The notes: a model not told the origin generated them from the sequence alone. Positions 21,658 through 32,671 are shown, counted from the first letter of the stretch. The stretch: DNA of 64,000 nt from Pilasporangium apinafurcum (GCA_001600495.1 BCKE01000053.1:1-64000); one strand, 5' to 3'. A program made the numbers and translations.

Positions 21658-22944
21658 ATGACGATGGAGAGCTCCGTAGCAGAAGCCACCTCTTATGCCA
21701 ATGACACCACGATTGATTCCGATTCTCCTGTTAATATTTCTGGTACCGTGAACCTCGAAAGCGGTGCCAGTGCTTCGATAGAATTGGCGCGTAGTTTGCC
21801 CGAATTGGTCGACCAGCTGTGCTTGCTGCGGATGGAGATCGAGAAGAAGACAGCCATCTACGACTCGGTCATTCTCGATCGCGCGTCGCGATCCGGTGGT
21901 AATGGAGGAGGAGGAGGAGGAAATGGTGTCGATACGGTAGAACGCCCCAGTGAACGGCAGAGTCTCTTCACCCCATTCGCCTCCCCTGATTTGGACATGC
22001 GCATGAGCCAACAAGGCTACAGCGACGAACCGCTTGATATCCAGCAGCTCAATCATAGTGGATATCGTAGCAGCAGCAACTGGTCACTCCACCCACAAAA
22101 CGGAGGTGGACGCCCCAGTCTGAATCGCAGTAATTCACGTGGAATAGCGACATCTGCCTCAATGAGCATACGCAACTGTTGTGACTACTCGGTGATGTGG
22201 GTAAGTGGCGAGTGTGGCATCTCGCTTCGCAACTTCTCGCCCAACAAGATTGGTGCACAGATCGCCGTACTGCAACAAGCTGACGGTGTTACCACAGGCA
22301 TCTCGAATTGCCGCTTGGGGGATCAGCTGATGACCATCAACGACGACCGTGTGGACGATTTCAAGTTCCGCGACATTGTTCAGAAACTCAAGAACACGCG
22401 TCGACCGATCTCGTTGGGCTTCCGCACAAATCAGAACGTACAGACGTCTCCCAGAGCTGCCAGTGCACGACCTAAAAATTCGCGTGCACGTGCAGGGAAC
22501 AACAATCTCCACAACTCGTCCGGTCGGCATACAATGAACTCCAATCAACGACAGTTTTTGGGAGGAGCTACGGAGGAAGATGAATACACTTCTTCTTCAC
22601 GATCGGGAACAGCTGTCTTCTCCTCTATCAGTGCAAATGGGGAACTCGGAGCGGACATGGCAGTGACTGACCGACAGACAACGACGTCTGTGCGCTCGTC
22701 GACATCAACGCTGTCCGATGATGTGGAAATCTGGTGCAAAGAACAGGAGGAGATGCACAGCGATATCATCGTGTTGCTCACAGAGACGATCATGCGATGC
22801 GAGAAATTGCAGCAAGAAAACTTGGATCAGCTACAGAGCCTGATGCAATTGGCCCCACAACTCTACTCTAATATCACGGAAGGGATAGCCACTGCTACTA
22901 CAACAAAGTCGACGGCTGCTGGCGTGGACGCGGCTGACCAGTAG
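21658..22944 (+). CDS. PDZ domain protein
   Basis: The single exon codes for 428 residues; the ATG lies in the context CGTCATGAC. An N-terminal helix (about 43-68, ELARSLPELVDQLCLLRMEIEKK) may form a coiled coil. A poly-Gly tract follows at about 80-88. A PDZ domain spans about 178-259: the carboxylate-binding loop is degenerate (GECGISLRNF), and GDQLMTINDDRV and DIVQKLKNTRRPISLGF are typical of the later strands and helix. A Ser/Thr-rich linker follows, then a C-terminal helix (about 360-400, WCKEQEEMHSDIIVLLTETIMRCEKLQQ). PDZ domains bind C-terminal peptides or internal loops and build scaffolds at membranes. Partners are unknown. It faces the ankyrin-TIR gene, with the 3' ends 414 nt apart. 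Confidence 0.85.
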   Translation: MTMESSVAEATSYANDTTIDSDSPVNISGTVNLESGASASIELARSLPELVDQLCLLRMEIEKKTAIYDSVILDRASRSGGNGGGGGGNGVDTVERPSERQSLFTPFASPDLDMRMSQQGYSDEPLDIQQLNHSGYRSSSNWSLHPQNGGGRPSLNRSNSRGIATSASMSIRNCCDYSVMWVSGECGISLRNFSPNKIGAQIAVLQQADGVTTGISNCRLGDQLMTINDDRVDDFKFRDIVQKLKNTRRPISLGFRTNQNVQTSPRAASARPKNSRARAGNNNLHNSSGRHTMNSNQRQFLGGATEEDEYTSSSRSGTAVFSSISANGELGADMAVTDRQTTTSVRSSTSTLSDDVEIWCKEQEEMHSDIIVLLTETIMRCEKLQQENLDQLQSLMQLAPQLYSNITEGIATATTTKSTAAGVDAADQ

Positions 22945-23358
22945 ATGGACGAAATTGCTGTTTCGACGACATATTAGTGATTGTAGGATGAATTCACTCA
23001 TAGAAGAACGAGGTGACATGCTCACACACGAAGGGAAGTGGCGACGTAGAAACAGCTTCGCCTTGTCTGCGCCAAGCGAAAGCGAGCGACGCGTAATAAG
23101 TGTAGTGGATGTCAATTGTGAATATGGATATACTTAGACACGGATTTTATTTTTTTGCTGTTTTTGATGGCTACAGAAACTCTGGTGAGAAAACAGTCAT
23201 AGACGTGACTGACCTCACATATGATTCACATTATATTTATTCACTACCTGAACATCCCCCTAGCAACATCACGATTCTGTTCGCCGAAGCTCCCCATTTC
23301 ACTAACCCTGATTATTTTTATTTGTTTTACCCAACAACTTCGTTCATTGTTCTTTATT
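22945..23358. other. Gap between converging genes, nothing recognised
   Basis: The 3' ends of the PDZ gene and ankyrin-TIR gene A meet here. No structure beyond AT-rich 3' flanks is seen. Confidence 0.6.
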
Positions 23359-26300
23359 TCACATACGGACATGCGTACTAGACAAATCAAGGCCCACGCG
23401 ACCATCTTCATCTTCTAGCGCCGAGATCGACTCAAAGTTTCGAATGGAGTTATGCTGAGGTTCTAGTAAACTCGGATCGCTGTTGACAATCTCACCATCT
23501 TCAATAATCACTGTCGTCGCCTCGTGTGGAGGTGGTAGCCCTGAGTACGTGGTGTCCGAAACAAATGAGGTGAACATGCCGTTAGACACGTAGCCACCCC
23601 TGTTGCCGATCGATGTGGGGTCTGCATTTTGACCTCCATTGTTAGCTCCAAAAGATGTGAATGACACAAAAGATGTTGTGCTGTTCTCGCCAATTAGCGT
23701 TGAATTGTTGACTTCCTCCAATCGATAATGCTGATGAATGCAATTCAGCAATCTATCAAAGCTGTGCTTGAACCCAGCGCCATTGCTCATAAAATGGTAC
23801 AACTGGTTCCGCGCTAACGAATACTGTTTGTCAAGCCCCAGTTCTAAATCATTAAGGATGATGGGGAAAATCGGCCGTGACTTGTCTTCCGCAAACGCCA
23901 GTTGATCACGCACCAACTCACTTGTCATCGTTTGACTCGAGAGAATTACCACAAAGCAAGTGCACTTGAGGATGGCTTCTTGGGCGGCATGGATGCGGTC
24001 CTCGAAGTTCTGGCCATCAATGTTGCGATCTCCGTAGCAGGAAACGCCTGCATCGGAGAGTTCCTGGTAAAGTTGTCGCACAAATGCAGAATGCTTGTCA
24101 CCATGAGAAATAAATACAAACTGCGCATCCGACATTTCCCACGGTTGGAACAATTTCGAGAATCCACCGCCGGCGCTGACCATCGAGAGACCAAGCGCTG
24201 TTCCTCGAGTGCCTCGTTTGCTTTTATTCCTCAAAATAGATGCATTGCGATGCTTTTCAATTTCATCTCGTACACCATCCAATAACAATCGGAACTGTGA
24301 CTGGTACTTGTTATCATCATAATCGTACTCGATCTGTCGTGGATTCTCGGTATTGCGCTTAGTCGCTGTAATCGCTGGTTCAAATGGAATGAGCTGTCGC
24401 GTGTAGAGATATACTTGCAAATCCTCGCCGATGCGCACACTTTCGGTGGATACAGCCAGAATCGGAGTTCCTACTTGTTTTGCGAGTGCCAATTCCTTCA
24501 AACACCACTCCGATTGCGCGTAATCCTCTGTAAGAATACACACGACGAGCGCTGCGTTTGTGATACCTCGTGCAATCTCTTCTCGCCAGACAGAACCACC
24601 ACCGATACCGCTTGGGTCCATCAGATCGAGCCACGTCGTGACATTGGCATCTTCCAAACTTTTCCGTAGCTTTTTCGCAAATTCCGAGTGCGAATGTGTG
24701 TAACTGATCATTACATCACGATGACCAGCGGCTCGTTTGATCTCGAAGAGCAATTTCGTCGAGGTTGTACAATCCAGTGGTCGCAATCCATCCATGTTCA
24801 TCTTCATAATATTTCCACCGCACGCGAGAATCGCTAGCGCGGAGTCTTCATTCTCATTGCGAATAGCGATGTGAAGCGCCGTATCTCCAGACGTTGGAAG
24901 CTGGTAATTGATGTCGCCACCCGCAGAGACAAGCGATGTCAACAGTTCACGAGTTGCCCCTTTTGCGTACGCCGCACACATCAATGGAGTCATGTGATCC
25001 AAATCAACGAGGTCCGGCTTCGATCCTTTTGTCAACAGGCTGTTTACTACATCAAGTCTGTTCAGTCTAGCCGCCCAATGCAACGGCGTTCGTCCTCTGG
25101 CGTCCTGGAAATTTGGGTCTGCACCGGCTTCCAACAGCAGCTCTACAACTTCCAGAGCTCCATTCACAGCAGCCCAGTGCAATGGAGTGCGTCGATTCAT
25201 TCCGATATATCCATGCTCACCCAGACAGTCAATTGGAGTTTTACCTCGAATAAATTTTCTAACGCGCATCACATCGTTCATTGCTGCTGCCGCATGGAAA
25301 GGCGTCAACGCAACATCACAGCCTCGTTCTTCCAAAACATGAGCTACTGCATAATTCTCACGCAAATAGGCCAGCTGGAGCACCGTCAACGTGTTCATAA
25401 ATCCTGGATCAGGAATCTGCAAATGATTTGCGCCGTGTTCAATCAATTCCAGCACAATATCAGGATGTTCCGCCATAAACAACGGTGGCACCCGTTCTGA
25501 ACGATACGACGACTGGGCGATGGTGCCCACCTCCGCTCCGTGCGCAATTAACCAACGAACCGCTCCGAGTTGCCCCGTAGACACAGCACAATGCAGAGGC
25601 GTGACCAATGTAGTCTTGAAAATCGAAACAGCGTCTGTATCCTCCGATACCACGGGTTTCGTAATGAATAAATTTGCAAAATACCAAAACAGGTCCCCCG
25701 TACTAAAGCGCACCCGACTGAATTTATCGAGTGTATTCAACTGGAAACCATACGATGCCAACAGCTCCAATGCAGCAATGTTACCATTATAGGCAGCGAC
25801 ATGTACGGGGTTCTTCCGTGATTTACCAAACAGACGGAAATAAATGCGCGAATTCCCGTAAAACTTCATCGGGAATCCTTGCTTGTCGAGTTTCGCCTTT
25901 GCGATGTCCAGCACCTTGCGCATTTCCCGGAGATCGCCCAATCGCGTCGCATTATAAAGCCGCTTACGAATCTCGGAAAGGATCTTGTCGTTCGTGTTCA
26001 TCAGATGGTCGATACCTTTGTCTACGACGTGCTTCCGCACATCCCCAGTCTGATCGCTCTCTTTAAACGCGCCAAGTTGCATCTTGACATGCTCCCGAAA
26101 CCGTGCAAAGTCCCGCAATTCTGCAAACAAACCGGCAAAGCAGAGAATTGACACCACAGCAAATATTTGCACGTCACGAATCGAGCAACTGAACGCGCCA
26201 CCGTTGAAGAACATATACCAGAAGAACAAGAAAATGAGCATCGAAAACACCATTACCAGCACTGCCATCATCTCGCATGCCTGGTACACAAGCGTGCGCT

Positions 26301-27084
26301 TAATCTTTGTCATATTTCCTTGATCATCGATATGGCTTTCCCGTCTAAATGGCTCAAAGAACCGCAGCCCAGATGCAGGCAACGCCAATACAATCACAGC
26401 AGGCAGTGCATGATAAATCAATGCTGAAAACCCTACGAGATTCTCACAGGAATTGGCTTGGAACGTGTACACGAGCCGCGGGTTGTGCAACATAAATCCA
26501 TAGCTCTGGGGCGCCTGTGTCGGGTTCAACACCAAGTCATGGGGCTTGTAGAAATAGTAGAAGCCGATCCCTGTGGCCATAACCGTCGCTAATGAGAGCG
26601 ACAATCGCAACAACCGCCGTGCAAAAAAAGAATTTTTGCGGAATGTTGCGTTCAAAAAATACTTTGGCACTATCGGTTCTTTCCCCAATAATTCAGCCCG
26701 CTGATAGAATGACCGCTTCTTCTCACCGACGGCTCCGCGCTGTAAATATCCGACGGTCGCTGTACTACCACGTGCTACTTCGCTGGCTGCATCATCAACT
26801 AATAAACTGGTTGTCGATAACCGTTGACTGACGCTTCCTCCTCGTGCTCCTCTATAGAAACTGATACTACTGTGGGAAATACTCCCCGACATCTGTGCGT
26901 TCGAGATGCGATTTCGAAACGAAGTCCTGTCGTCATCGTCGTCGCGTAACGCACCATGGCCCGCACTGGGGCGTGTGATTTCTATTACTGCTGCTGCTGG
27001 TGGTCCTGGATGACTTGGTTGCTGTTCCCCCTGCATGTTGTCGACGTTGCCACTGTGCTGAGGGGTTTGCATACCCGTGTACAT
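23359..27084 (-). CDS. Membrane ankyrin protein with active-type TIR and degenerate TIR (paralog A)
   Basis: The single exon codes for 1,241 residues. The ATG at 27084 is chosen because the longer frame opens at GTG inside a GA microsatellite. The first 150 residues are disordered. Membrane segments lie at about 158-178, 217-240, 268-292 and 304-322. A linker FREHVKMQLGAFKESDQ follows and is almost identical in paralog B. Ankyrin repeats cover about 425-775 (TPLHCAV, TPLHWAA twice, TALHIAI). TIR 1 spans about 789-900 and keeps the BB-loop region (DPSGIGGGS) and the WCLKE motif with E864. A helix LLLDGVRDEIEK closes it. TIR 2 spans about 987-1120; there the collinear residue is Q1061 (LVRDQLAFAED), so it is probably not catalytic. 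TIR domains with this Glu cleave NAD+ in SARM1 and plant receptors. A membrane-tethered sensor or effector is inferred. Confidence 0.9.
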   Translation of the reverse strand: MYTGMQTPQHSGNVDNMQGEQQPSHPGPPAAAVIEITRPSAGHGALRDDDDDRTSFRNRISNAQMSGSISHSSISFYRGARGGSVSQRLSTTSLLVDDAASEVARGSTATVGYLQRGAVGEKKRSFYQRAELLGKEPIVPKYFLNATFRKNSFFARRLLRLSLSLATVMATGIGFYYFYKPHDLVLNPTQAPQSYGFMLHNPRLVYTFQANSCENLVGFSALIYHALPAVIVLALPASGLRFFEPFRRESHIDDQGNMTKIKRTLVYQACEMMAVLVMVFSMLIFLFFWYMFFNGGAFSCSIRDVQIFAVVSILCFAGLFAELRDFARFREHVKMQLGAFKESDQTGDVRKHVVDKGIDHLMNTNDKILSEIRKRLYNATRLGDLREMRKVLDIAKAKLDKQGFPMKFYGNSRIYFRLFGKSRKNPVHVAAYNGNIAALELLASYGFQLNTLDKFSRVRFSTGDLFWYFANLFITKPVVSEDTDAVSIFKTTLVTPLHCAVSTGQLGAVRWLIAHGAEVGTIAQSSYRSERVPPLFMAEHPDIVLELIEHGANHLQIPDPGFMNTLTVLQLAYLRENYAVAHVLEERGCDVALTPFHAAAAMNDVMRVRKFIRGKTPIDCLGEHGYIGMNRRTPLHWAAVNGALEVVELLLEAGADPNFQDARGRTPLHWAARLNRLDVVNSLLTKGSKPDLVDLDHMTPLMCAAYAKGATRELLTSLVSAGGDINYQLPTSGDTALHIAIRNENEDSALAILACGGNIMKMNMDGLRPLDCTTSTKLLFEIKRAAGHRDVMISYTHSHSEFAKKLRKSLEDANVTTWLDLMDPSGIGGGSVWREEIARGITNAALVVCILTEDYAQSEWCLKELALAKQVGTPILAVSTESVRIGEDLQVYLYTRQLIPFEPAITATKRNTENPRQIEYDYDDNKYQSQFRLLLDGVRDEIEKHRNASILRNKSKRGTRGTALGLSMVSAGGGFSKLFQPWEMSDAQFVFISHGDKHSAFVRQLYQELSDAGVSCYGDRNIDGQNFEDRIHAAQEAILKCTCFVVILSSQTMTSELVRDQLAFAEDKSRPIFPIILNDLELGLDKQYSLARNQLYHFMSNGAGFKHSFDRLLNCIHQHYRLEEVNNSTLIGENSTTSFVSFTSFGANNGGQNADPTSIGNRGGYVSNGMFTSFVSDTTYSGLPPPHEATTVIIEDGEIVNSDPSLLEPQHNSIRNFESISALEDEDGRVGLDLSSTHVRM

Positions 27085-28402
27085 GACTCCTCTCTCTCTC
27101 TCTCTTTCACGTTCGCTCTCTCTCACCGATGTGCGTCTGTTATTTATTTTTATTGAAAGCAGCTGGTGGATTTGATAGATTGAGAGCGGCTGCTAATTTC
27201 CAAGTGCTGTGTGAGAATGGTGAACGGAGCCGCACACACTAGTGAGAATAGAATAAATACGCCTACGTGGACACTATCGGCAGAGACAGCTAGCGCGTCA
27301 ATGGAGGATGGTGGCTTATCTTGCTGTCTTTCGATCGGATCGTCCTTGCGCGCACGTGCGTTGTCTGTCTGTCGTGCCACTTCACCAGCCGCTGCTGCAA
27401 TTTTCTATTTTCTTTATTTATTGGGACCGAACAAAAGAATAAAAACTGGATCAGAAAAACCATTTTACCAACTCGACTGGATTGGTCCCACCATTGTTGG
27501 ATTGAAACCAACAATTAAAAAAAATTGTAAAATACAACGGACTGGCTGACTGCATTTACTTTTTCCTAATGAAAAATCTAAAAAAACACCAAAAATGTTT
27601 AAAACATTCGTGAATCAGATCATGACCTGGATAGTGCAACTTTCAATATCATGTCGCGAACGAACAAATGCACGAAATGACGATTTGACGAAACAACAGC
27701 CAGATTATCGAAACGAAACACTATCTCCAATGCTACTGTACTCCGCTCTTTGCTGTATGGGGAGCTGTTCTTTCTTCATGATCGTTAAGAGGCAGAATGT
27801 TAAGTCTCATCTTGTGATTGTGAAAAATTCTGTATTTTGCGAATGTGGTCCGCGGAACTCGCCAATATTTGCAATTATGGCAATATCGCCACCTCTATTT
27901 GTGTAAAAGCGTGCTCTCCCACAACCCCATCAGAATGTTAAAGTCGGTTGATAGCTCTGAGACACACTGGGTTCAATACATTTTTGATTTTTTTTTCCTG
28001 CCCCAACGCTAACGCCCATCTCCAGTCTGCCAATATCCAAATATAGGGTAAGCATTTCTGTTAATTTACCTAAAAATTTCAACCGAGTACCTATCTTTCC
28101 AGGGACATAACGTCACCTTGCGTTGGACTTCAACATCAGTCACTCAAAATTCCGGTTGGGTCTCAGACATAAACAGAGACATGGATACCTTGTGAGCCCT
28201 GCACACAGATATGACTATCTGAAATGGATATTCATCTCAACTACTATCGAGATGCCAACTCCTTTGCTATCCGATCCATTTTTCTCCATTCTCTCGTCAT
28301 TTGCTTTCGATGAATTTGCCCATTAATAAATTTTGGTCATTCTCAGGATATGTTCAGACCAACCCAACTCATGATCTACCCAACGGAGCTCCAATTGTTA
28401 TA
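27085..28402. other. Upstream region of ankyrin-TIR gene A
   Basis: It holds the GA/TC microsatellite just above the start codon and AT-rich DNA. Chance frames at 27211-27549 and 27595-27906 show no domains. Confidence 0.55.
27089..27126. repeat. TC/GA microsatellite in the 5' leader of gene A
   Basis: TC repeats run from 27089 with one interruption. Read on the minus strand they give a GAGAGA leader just ahead of the ATG at 27084, which also creates the false Glu/Arg-Ser N-terminal extension. Confidence 0.8.
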
Positions 28403-31400
28403 TTAAAAGTACGTCATTCTCGCTTTCATGGACAATGAATCGACATACAACACGATGTCCTCAATCTCATGCGGCAGCCCACAGAGTGTCGCCGAGGCCA
28501 ATTCACGGCGTGTAGGCCACACAGGCCCACACCCTCGATCTGCTCCTGAATAATACTCGAGTCGTAAATGTCCTTTCTCGGGAAAGCCACCGTCTTTCAG
28601 CCATGACATGTTGAGTTCCCATCCAGGTATGACCTCGTCCCTTGTCCAACCAAACGTCTCGTTCTGCCAGTTCTCTCCCGGCTCATCGATCGCTAGGCGC
28701 ACAAGCACCTTAGCGACCTCACGCTCTTCGTAAAGCGCTAAGTTGAGTTCGTAGTAGTTATCCGGCATTAGTGCCGTCCATATATTGAGCCACCCGAGTC
28801 GATAGAGGCACTGTGCTGCTTCGTGATCAGTTAGAGCGGAAAGAATGCCATTAAAGTTGTGCAGGTCAGTAATGCGGTCGAATAGTGTGCAAACGAATTC
28901 AATGCGTGCAGAAGCAAACGCCTGTGGCCATAATTGAAGCAATCGAATCGCCTGTTGCACCGTGAGCCATCGTGTAGCTAAGCACCATTGCAGATTGTAA
29001 AGTAATCGACGAGCAGTGCAGGTTTCTTTGATATTATTACGTCTGGTTGGAGGCATTGACTTCGGCTTGTGGCTCTCGTCATCATCCTCATCGTCAGAAT
29101 GGTCAAGTTTAAATGCATTGGTTGTGTCATCCATGCCCTCCATAGGAGACATCGCTCGTCTTTCGCTGTTGTTGGCTATTTCTCCGTCGCCAGCTGAACC
29201 AGTAGCAAATGGCTGAAGTTCGATCGTGTGGTTTAGCCCGTCCCCGAACTTGATATAATTCTTGACCGTCTTCATGGCTTCAAACTCGGTAAAGAGTGCG
29301 CGAGTGTATCTTCGCACTGGTGGAAAAGAAGACTTAAGATGCAAGGAAGGCGATGCAGTGGCTGGCTTCTTGGAAGTACTGCTGCTACTGGTGCTGACAC
29401 GAGCTTCCCCATGAGAAGAGGATGTGGATGTCCTTCGACCAGAGGCAGTGATCGCTGTGCCAGGTTTACTATCTTTGTTGGCTACTGGCATCCAACTGTT
29501 CATACTTGGTCCCATTTGTTCCAACTGACAAGCTCGAATGAGCTGTTCCATCCGCTTGTTCGACATCGGACGCGCTGGTTGCCGTCCGAGTTGCACGTAA
29601 TCGAACTCGAGCACGCCAAATTTCGGTGCACTATCCAAAAACTGCGGCTCCAAGACAAGTGCTTTGGCGTTCATGACTTCGTTCCGGAACCCGTGATGAT
29701 TCATGTGCTGACTCGTGTCCTTCTGACCGGATTTCTTACGCAGAAAACTGGTGCGATTGCTGTTTTCCATTAATTTTTTCAGTGTAAGTCGGTCAAGATC
29801 GTTGCTCAGATCGATCCGGTAGTGACCTGTGCTGATTCCCAGCATCGGCTGCAACGCTGATCCCATCATATGCTGCACACGCAATCGTTGATGAGCGTCC
29901 AAATTCTGCTCCATCAGTGTGTAAGCGTTCGTAGCGTCCACCATATTGGGCAGCAAAAGTATCACAGCCTGCGTTATCTCATAGACATCCGAAACACTTT
30001 CCAACAACAACTGGGCCTCCTGTGCTTTGAAAACCAGACCCGATTTCGCCATGGTCAACATTTGTGATTTATTTTTGCTGGCGCTGATATTTTCAATCAG
30101 TCGTTCGACGCCTGCATGAGAATGTGCGTTGTCATTATCAGAGGACACATGGAAATCGACGAATTCAATCTGCAGACGACCTTCGGTGGGGATCTCTAAC
30201 AGGCGGTTTGTTTCGACATCGACACAGTGTCGCGTGAACTGTTCGGTCTCGAAGTTAAAACTCGCGAGCAACTCGACAAATTCGTCCATTTCGATCGTAC
30301 CGGTGCCATCCAAGTCGTACCGTGCGATATAACGCGGCACGTCTTCATCACGCACTTGCAATCCCAACAAATTGATGCCCTGCTTCAATTCCTGCTCGCT
30401 CAAGCAACCAGAACCATCCTGATCGAGTTCGTGAAACAAATCTTCCAGAGATTTCTTGTCAAGTTTATAAGATTTTGTGTTTTCTTGGTCATTTTGTGCG
30501 TTGGTAAGGATGCCTGCTGTCTTCAGCAGTTTCCTGCGGGCATCACTGCCCTCGAGTTCACGGAGTTCAACCTTGATGTGTCGCTTCACCTTATTGACCG
30601 TTGACGTGTGTACGATCGACAGGAACTTGCAGCCTTGTTTGTTGTTGGCGACACGTAGTAACTCGAGCGCAATGGCGCGTTCGTATGGGATTTCCATGTT
30701 CAAATCGTAGCTACCGGTGGATTCCGATGGATCAAACGCATCGGATTCTGTGAGGTTGAAGTTACAGCCTTCCATGCTGATCGATAACTGACGATTCACG
30801 CATGCCGCTACTGCATGCAATAACGCCCGCCCACCAGCCTGTCCCAATGGATTGCCATTCATATTAAGTTTCGTGAGCTGATTGTTGTTTTTCAAAGCAC
30901 TGGCAATTACCAAAGCGCCATGTGACGGGATGTTGTTGTTACTCAAGTTGAGGCGTTCAAGGCACGTGTTTGAGAACAGAGCTTCCCCTATGGCTTGTGC
31001 GCCTGCATTACCAAACGCATTGTAAGCGAGATTCAGTTCTCGCAGCCCGCTGTTAAATGCGAGTGCCTTGCCCAACTCAACTGCCCCACCCAGTCGCAAG
31101 TAGTTCCAGGACAAGTCGAGACTCGTTAGTGTATAATTAATGCTGAGCATCGTCGCGAGTGCTTCCCCACCTGTGATGATCGATGGCTTGACAACGTTTA
31201 AGTTCTCAGTGCTGCCGATCATATTGTGGGATATATCGAGTGTCTGTAACGATCGATTCGTATGCAGCGCCTTTACAAATGGAGCAATCTCATTGTCGTC
31301 TACGTCAGCATGACTGAGCTTCATAGACTGCAAACTGCAAGTAGATGATCCCAGATATCCAGCAAGAGAAGCGGCCGCCTCGCCATCAACCTTGTTTTCA

Positions 31401-32458
31401 GACAAATCGATGTGATAGAGATCTTTCTTCATGACGACGACGTTAATGATCGCTTGCAACCCTTTATCCTGTAATCGATTGTTGCGGACATTGAGCCCTG
31501 TAACCATCGGAAGATCGAGTATACATGCTGCAAACACAGTAGCGAGTTCATCGCCAATTGCCATGTGTGAAACATTGATCTCAGGCGAAAAGTATTGGCG
31601 GATGATCAGCCGGATACAGGGTGGGAGATCTTTCTCCAGGCATAATGACGAGAATTTGTGCCGTGCCGTGAACTGTCGACTGAAGATTCCTTCCTTGTCC
31701 ACAGGGTGGAATTCGTTCGTGACCAAAAGTGAATTGCAGCTACTCGTACTATTGGCAGCGGTGGCCCTTAACATCGGAACCATCTCTGGTATCGTCAATT
31801 TCTGAGTAGTTGGGTGATTGCTGTTTTCTGATTCTACTGGTAGTAGTGGATCTTGTTGACCCTCAAGGAAATCATGCAACGGCGTTGTGGTCAGATACTT
31901 CTGCGCTGCCAGTTTACGGAAGATGGAATAACAATCCTGAGATGCTGGAGATCCAAAATACTTGGCCTTGGTCTCCGACGTCATGGTGATGTGGCGCTGC
32001 GACGCTTTCTTCTCAAACGGCATTTCTACCAGCATTGATTCTTCTGACATGGGAGAAGCAGGTACGGATAGTTTAGTGACCCGCAAGAACTTCTCGGCAG
32101 CGGATTCGCGGTCATTTCGCTTCGCACGTGCTAGGAATGGCAAATTCCGGCGCAATTCGCTGTCGATCTCCCAGAGCTTGTTGATCCGTGAAATGTCCCA
32201 CACATCATTACCGTTATTAACGGTTTGCTGAGAGTACTCGTGGGAATTATCTTCATCGTCGTCATTTTCGTTTGATTTGGAGTTGGGTGGATTGTTTGGT
32301 TTCTTTTCGCCATAGGTGTGTACGTGTGACGTTGATTCAACTGTGGTGGGGGAATTTGCAGATACTGGGGTTTTGCTATTCGCTCGATTGGCATTCTTGG
32401 GTTTCGGAACGCTCTTGCTGCGCTTTGTAGCTGGCCCCGCTTCGCTAGAAGACTCCAT
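28403..32458 (-). CDS. Leucine-rich repeat protein with two EF-hands
   Basis: The single exon codes for 1,351 residues. The ATG at 32458 is used because the frame above it opens only at GTG. The N-terminus is basic (TKRSKS) and disordered. Leucine-rich repeats of ribonuclease-inhibitor type cover about 310-550 (LTSLDLSWNYL, LRELNLAYNAF, LERLNLSNNNI, LTKLNMNGNPL). Two canonical EF-hand loops follow: DQDGSGCLSEQE at about 675 and DLDGTGTIEMDE at about 710, both with calcium ligands at positions 1, 3, 5 and 12. The rest is a long region unknown to me, with a Ser-rich insert, an acidic Asp/Glu stretch and a C-terminal globular part rich in Trp and Tyr (from about 1150). It could be a calcium-tuned scaffold; the cell location is not shown by the sequence. 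The LRR plus EF-hand layout occurs in stramenopiles and alveolates, from memory. Confidence 0.85.
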   Translation of the reverse strand: MESSSEAGPATKRSKSVPKPKNANRANSKTPVSANSPTTVESTSHVHTYGEKKPNNPPNSKSNENDDDEDNSHEYSQQTVNNGNDVWDISRINKLWEIDSELRRNLPFLARAKRNDRESAAEKFLRVTKLSVPASPMSEESMLVEMPFEKKASQRHITMTSETKAKYFGSPASQDCYSIFRKLAAQKYLTTTPLHDFLEGQQDPLLPVESENSNHPTTQKLTIPEMVPMLRATAANSTSSCNSLLVTNEFHPVDKEGIFSRQFTARHKFSSLCLEKDLPPCIRLIIRQYFSPEINVSHMAIGDELATVFAACILDLPMVTGLNVRNNRLQDKGLQAIINVVVMKKDLYHIDLSENKVDGEAAASLAGYLGSSTCSLQSMKLSHADVDDNEIAPFVKALHTNRSLQTLDISHNMIGSTENLNVVKPSIITGGEALATMLSINYTLTSLDLSWNYLRLGGAVELGKALAFNSGLRELNLAYNAFGNAGAQAIGEALFSNTCLERLNLSNNNIPSHGALVIASALKNNNQLTKLNMNGNPLGQAGGRALLHAVAACVNRQLSISMEGCNFNLTESDAFDPSESTGSYDLNMEIPYERAIALELLRVANNKQGCKFLSIVHTSTVNKVKRHIKVELRELEGSDARRKLLKTAGILTNAQNDQENTKSYKLDKKSLEDLFHELDQDGSGCLSEQELKQGINLLGLQVRDEDVPRYIARYDLDGTGTIEMDEFVELLASFNFETEQFTRHCVDVETNRLLEIPTEGRLQIEFVDFHVSSDNDNAHSHAGVERLIENISASKNKSQMLTMAKSGLVFKAQEAQLLLESVSDVYEITQAVILLLPNMVDATNAYTLMEQNLDAHQRLRVQHMMGSALQPMLGISTGHYRIDLSNDLDRLTLKKLMENSNRTSFLRKKSGQKDTSQHMNHHGFRNEVMNAKALVLEPQFLDSAPKFGVLEFDYVQLGRQPARPMSNKRMEQLIRACQLEQMGPSMNSWMPVANKDSKPGTAITASGRRTSTSSSHGEARVSTSSSSTSKKPATASPSLHLKSSFPPVRRYTRALFTEFEAMKTVKNYIKFGDGLNHTIELQPFATGSAGDGEIANNSERRAMSPMEGMDDTTNAFKLDHSDDEDDDESHKPKSMPPTRRNNIKETCTARRLLYNLQWCLATRWLTVQQAIRLLQLWPQAFASARIEFVCTLFDRITDLHNFNGILSALTDHEAAQCLYRLGWLNIWTALMPDNYYELNLALYEEREVAKVLVRLAIDEPGENWQNETFGWTRDEVIPGWELNMSWLKDGGFPEKGHLRLEYYSGADRGCGPVWPTRRELASATLCGLPHEIEDIVLYVDSLSMKARMTYF

Positions 32459-32671
32459 GCATGGGTAGTAAACACACTGGTCCAAATGAACCCGGTTTAT
32501 ATAGATGTAATAAGAGTAGAAGTGAAACACAAGATGAAAAAAAATAGGGCAGCTGATTGCTTACTTTTGTCTGAATGCACCGTGAACATCAATCCAAAAA
32601 TACATATAAGCAAATAGCAAGTTGAAACGACTCAATCGCAAATGGATGTTCATGCAGTCCTTCATCAACCT

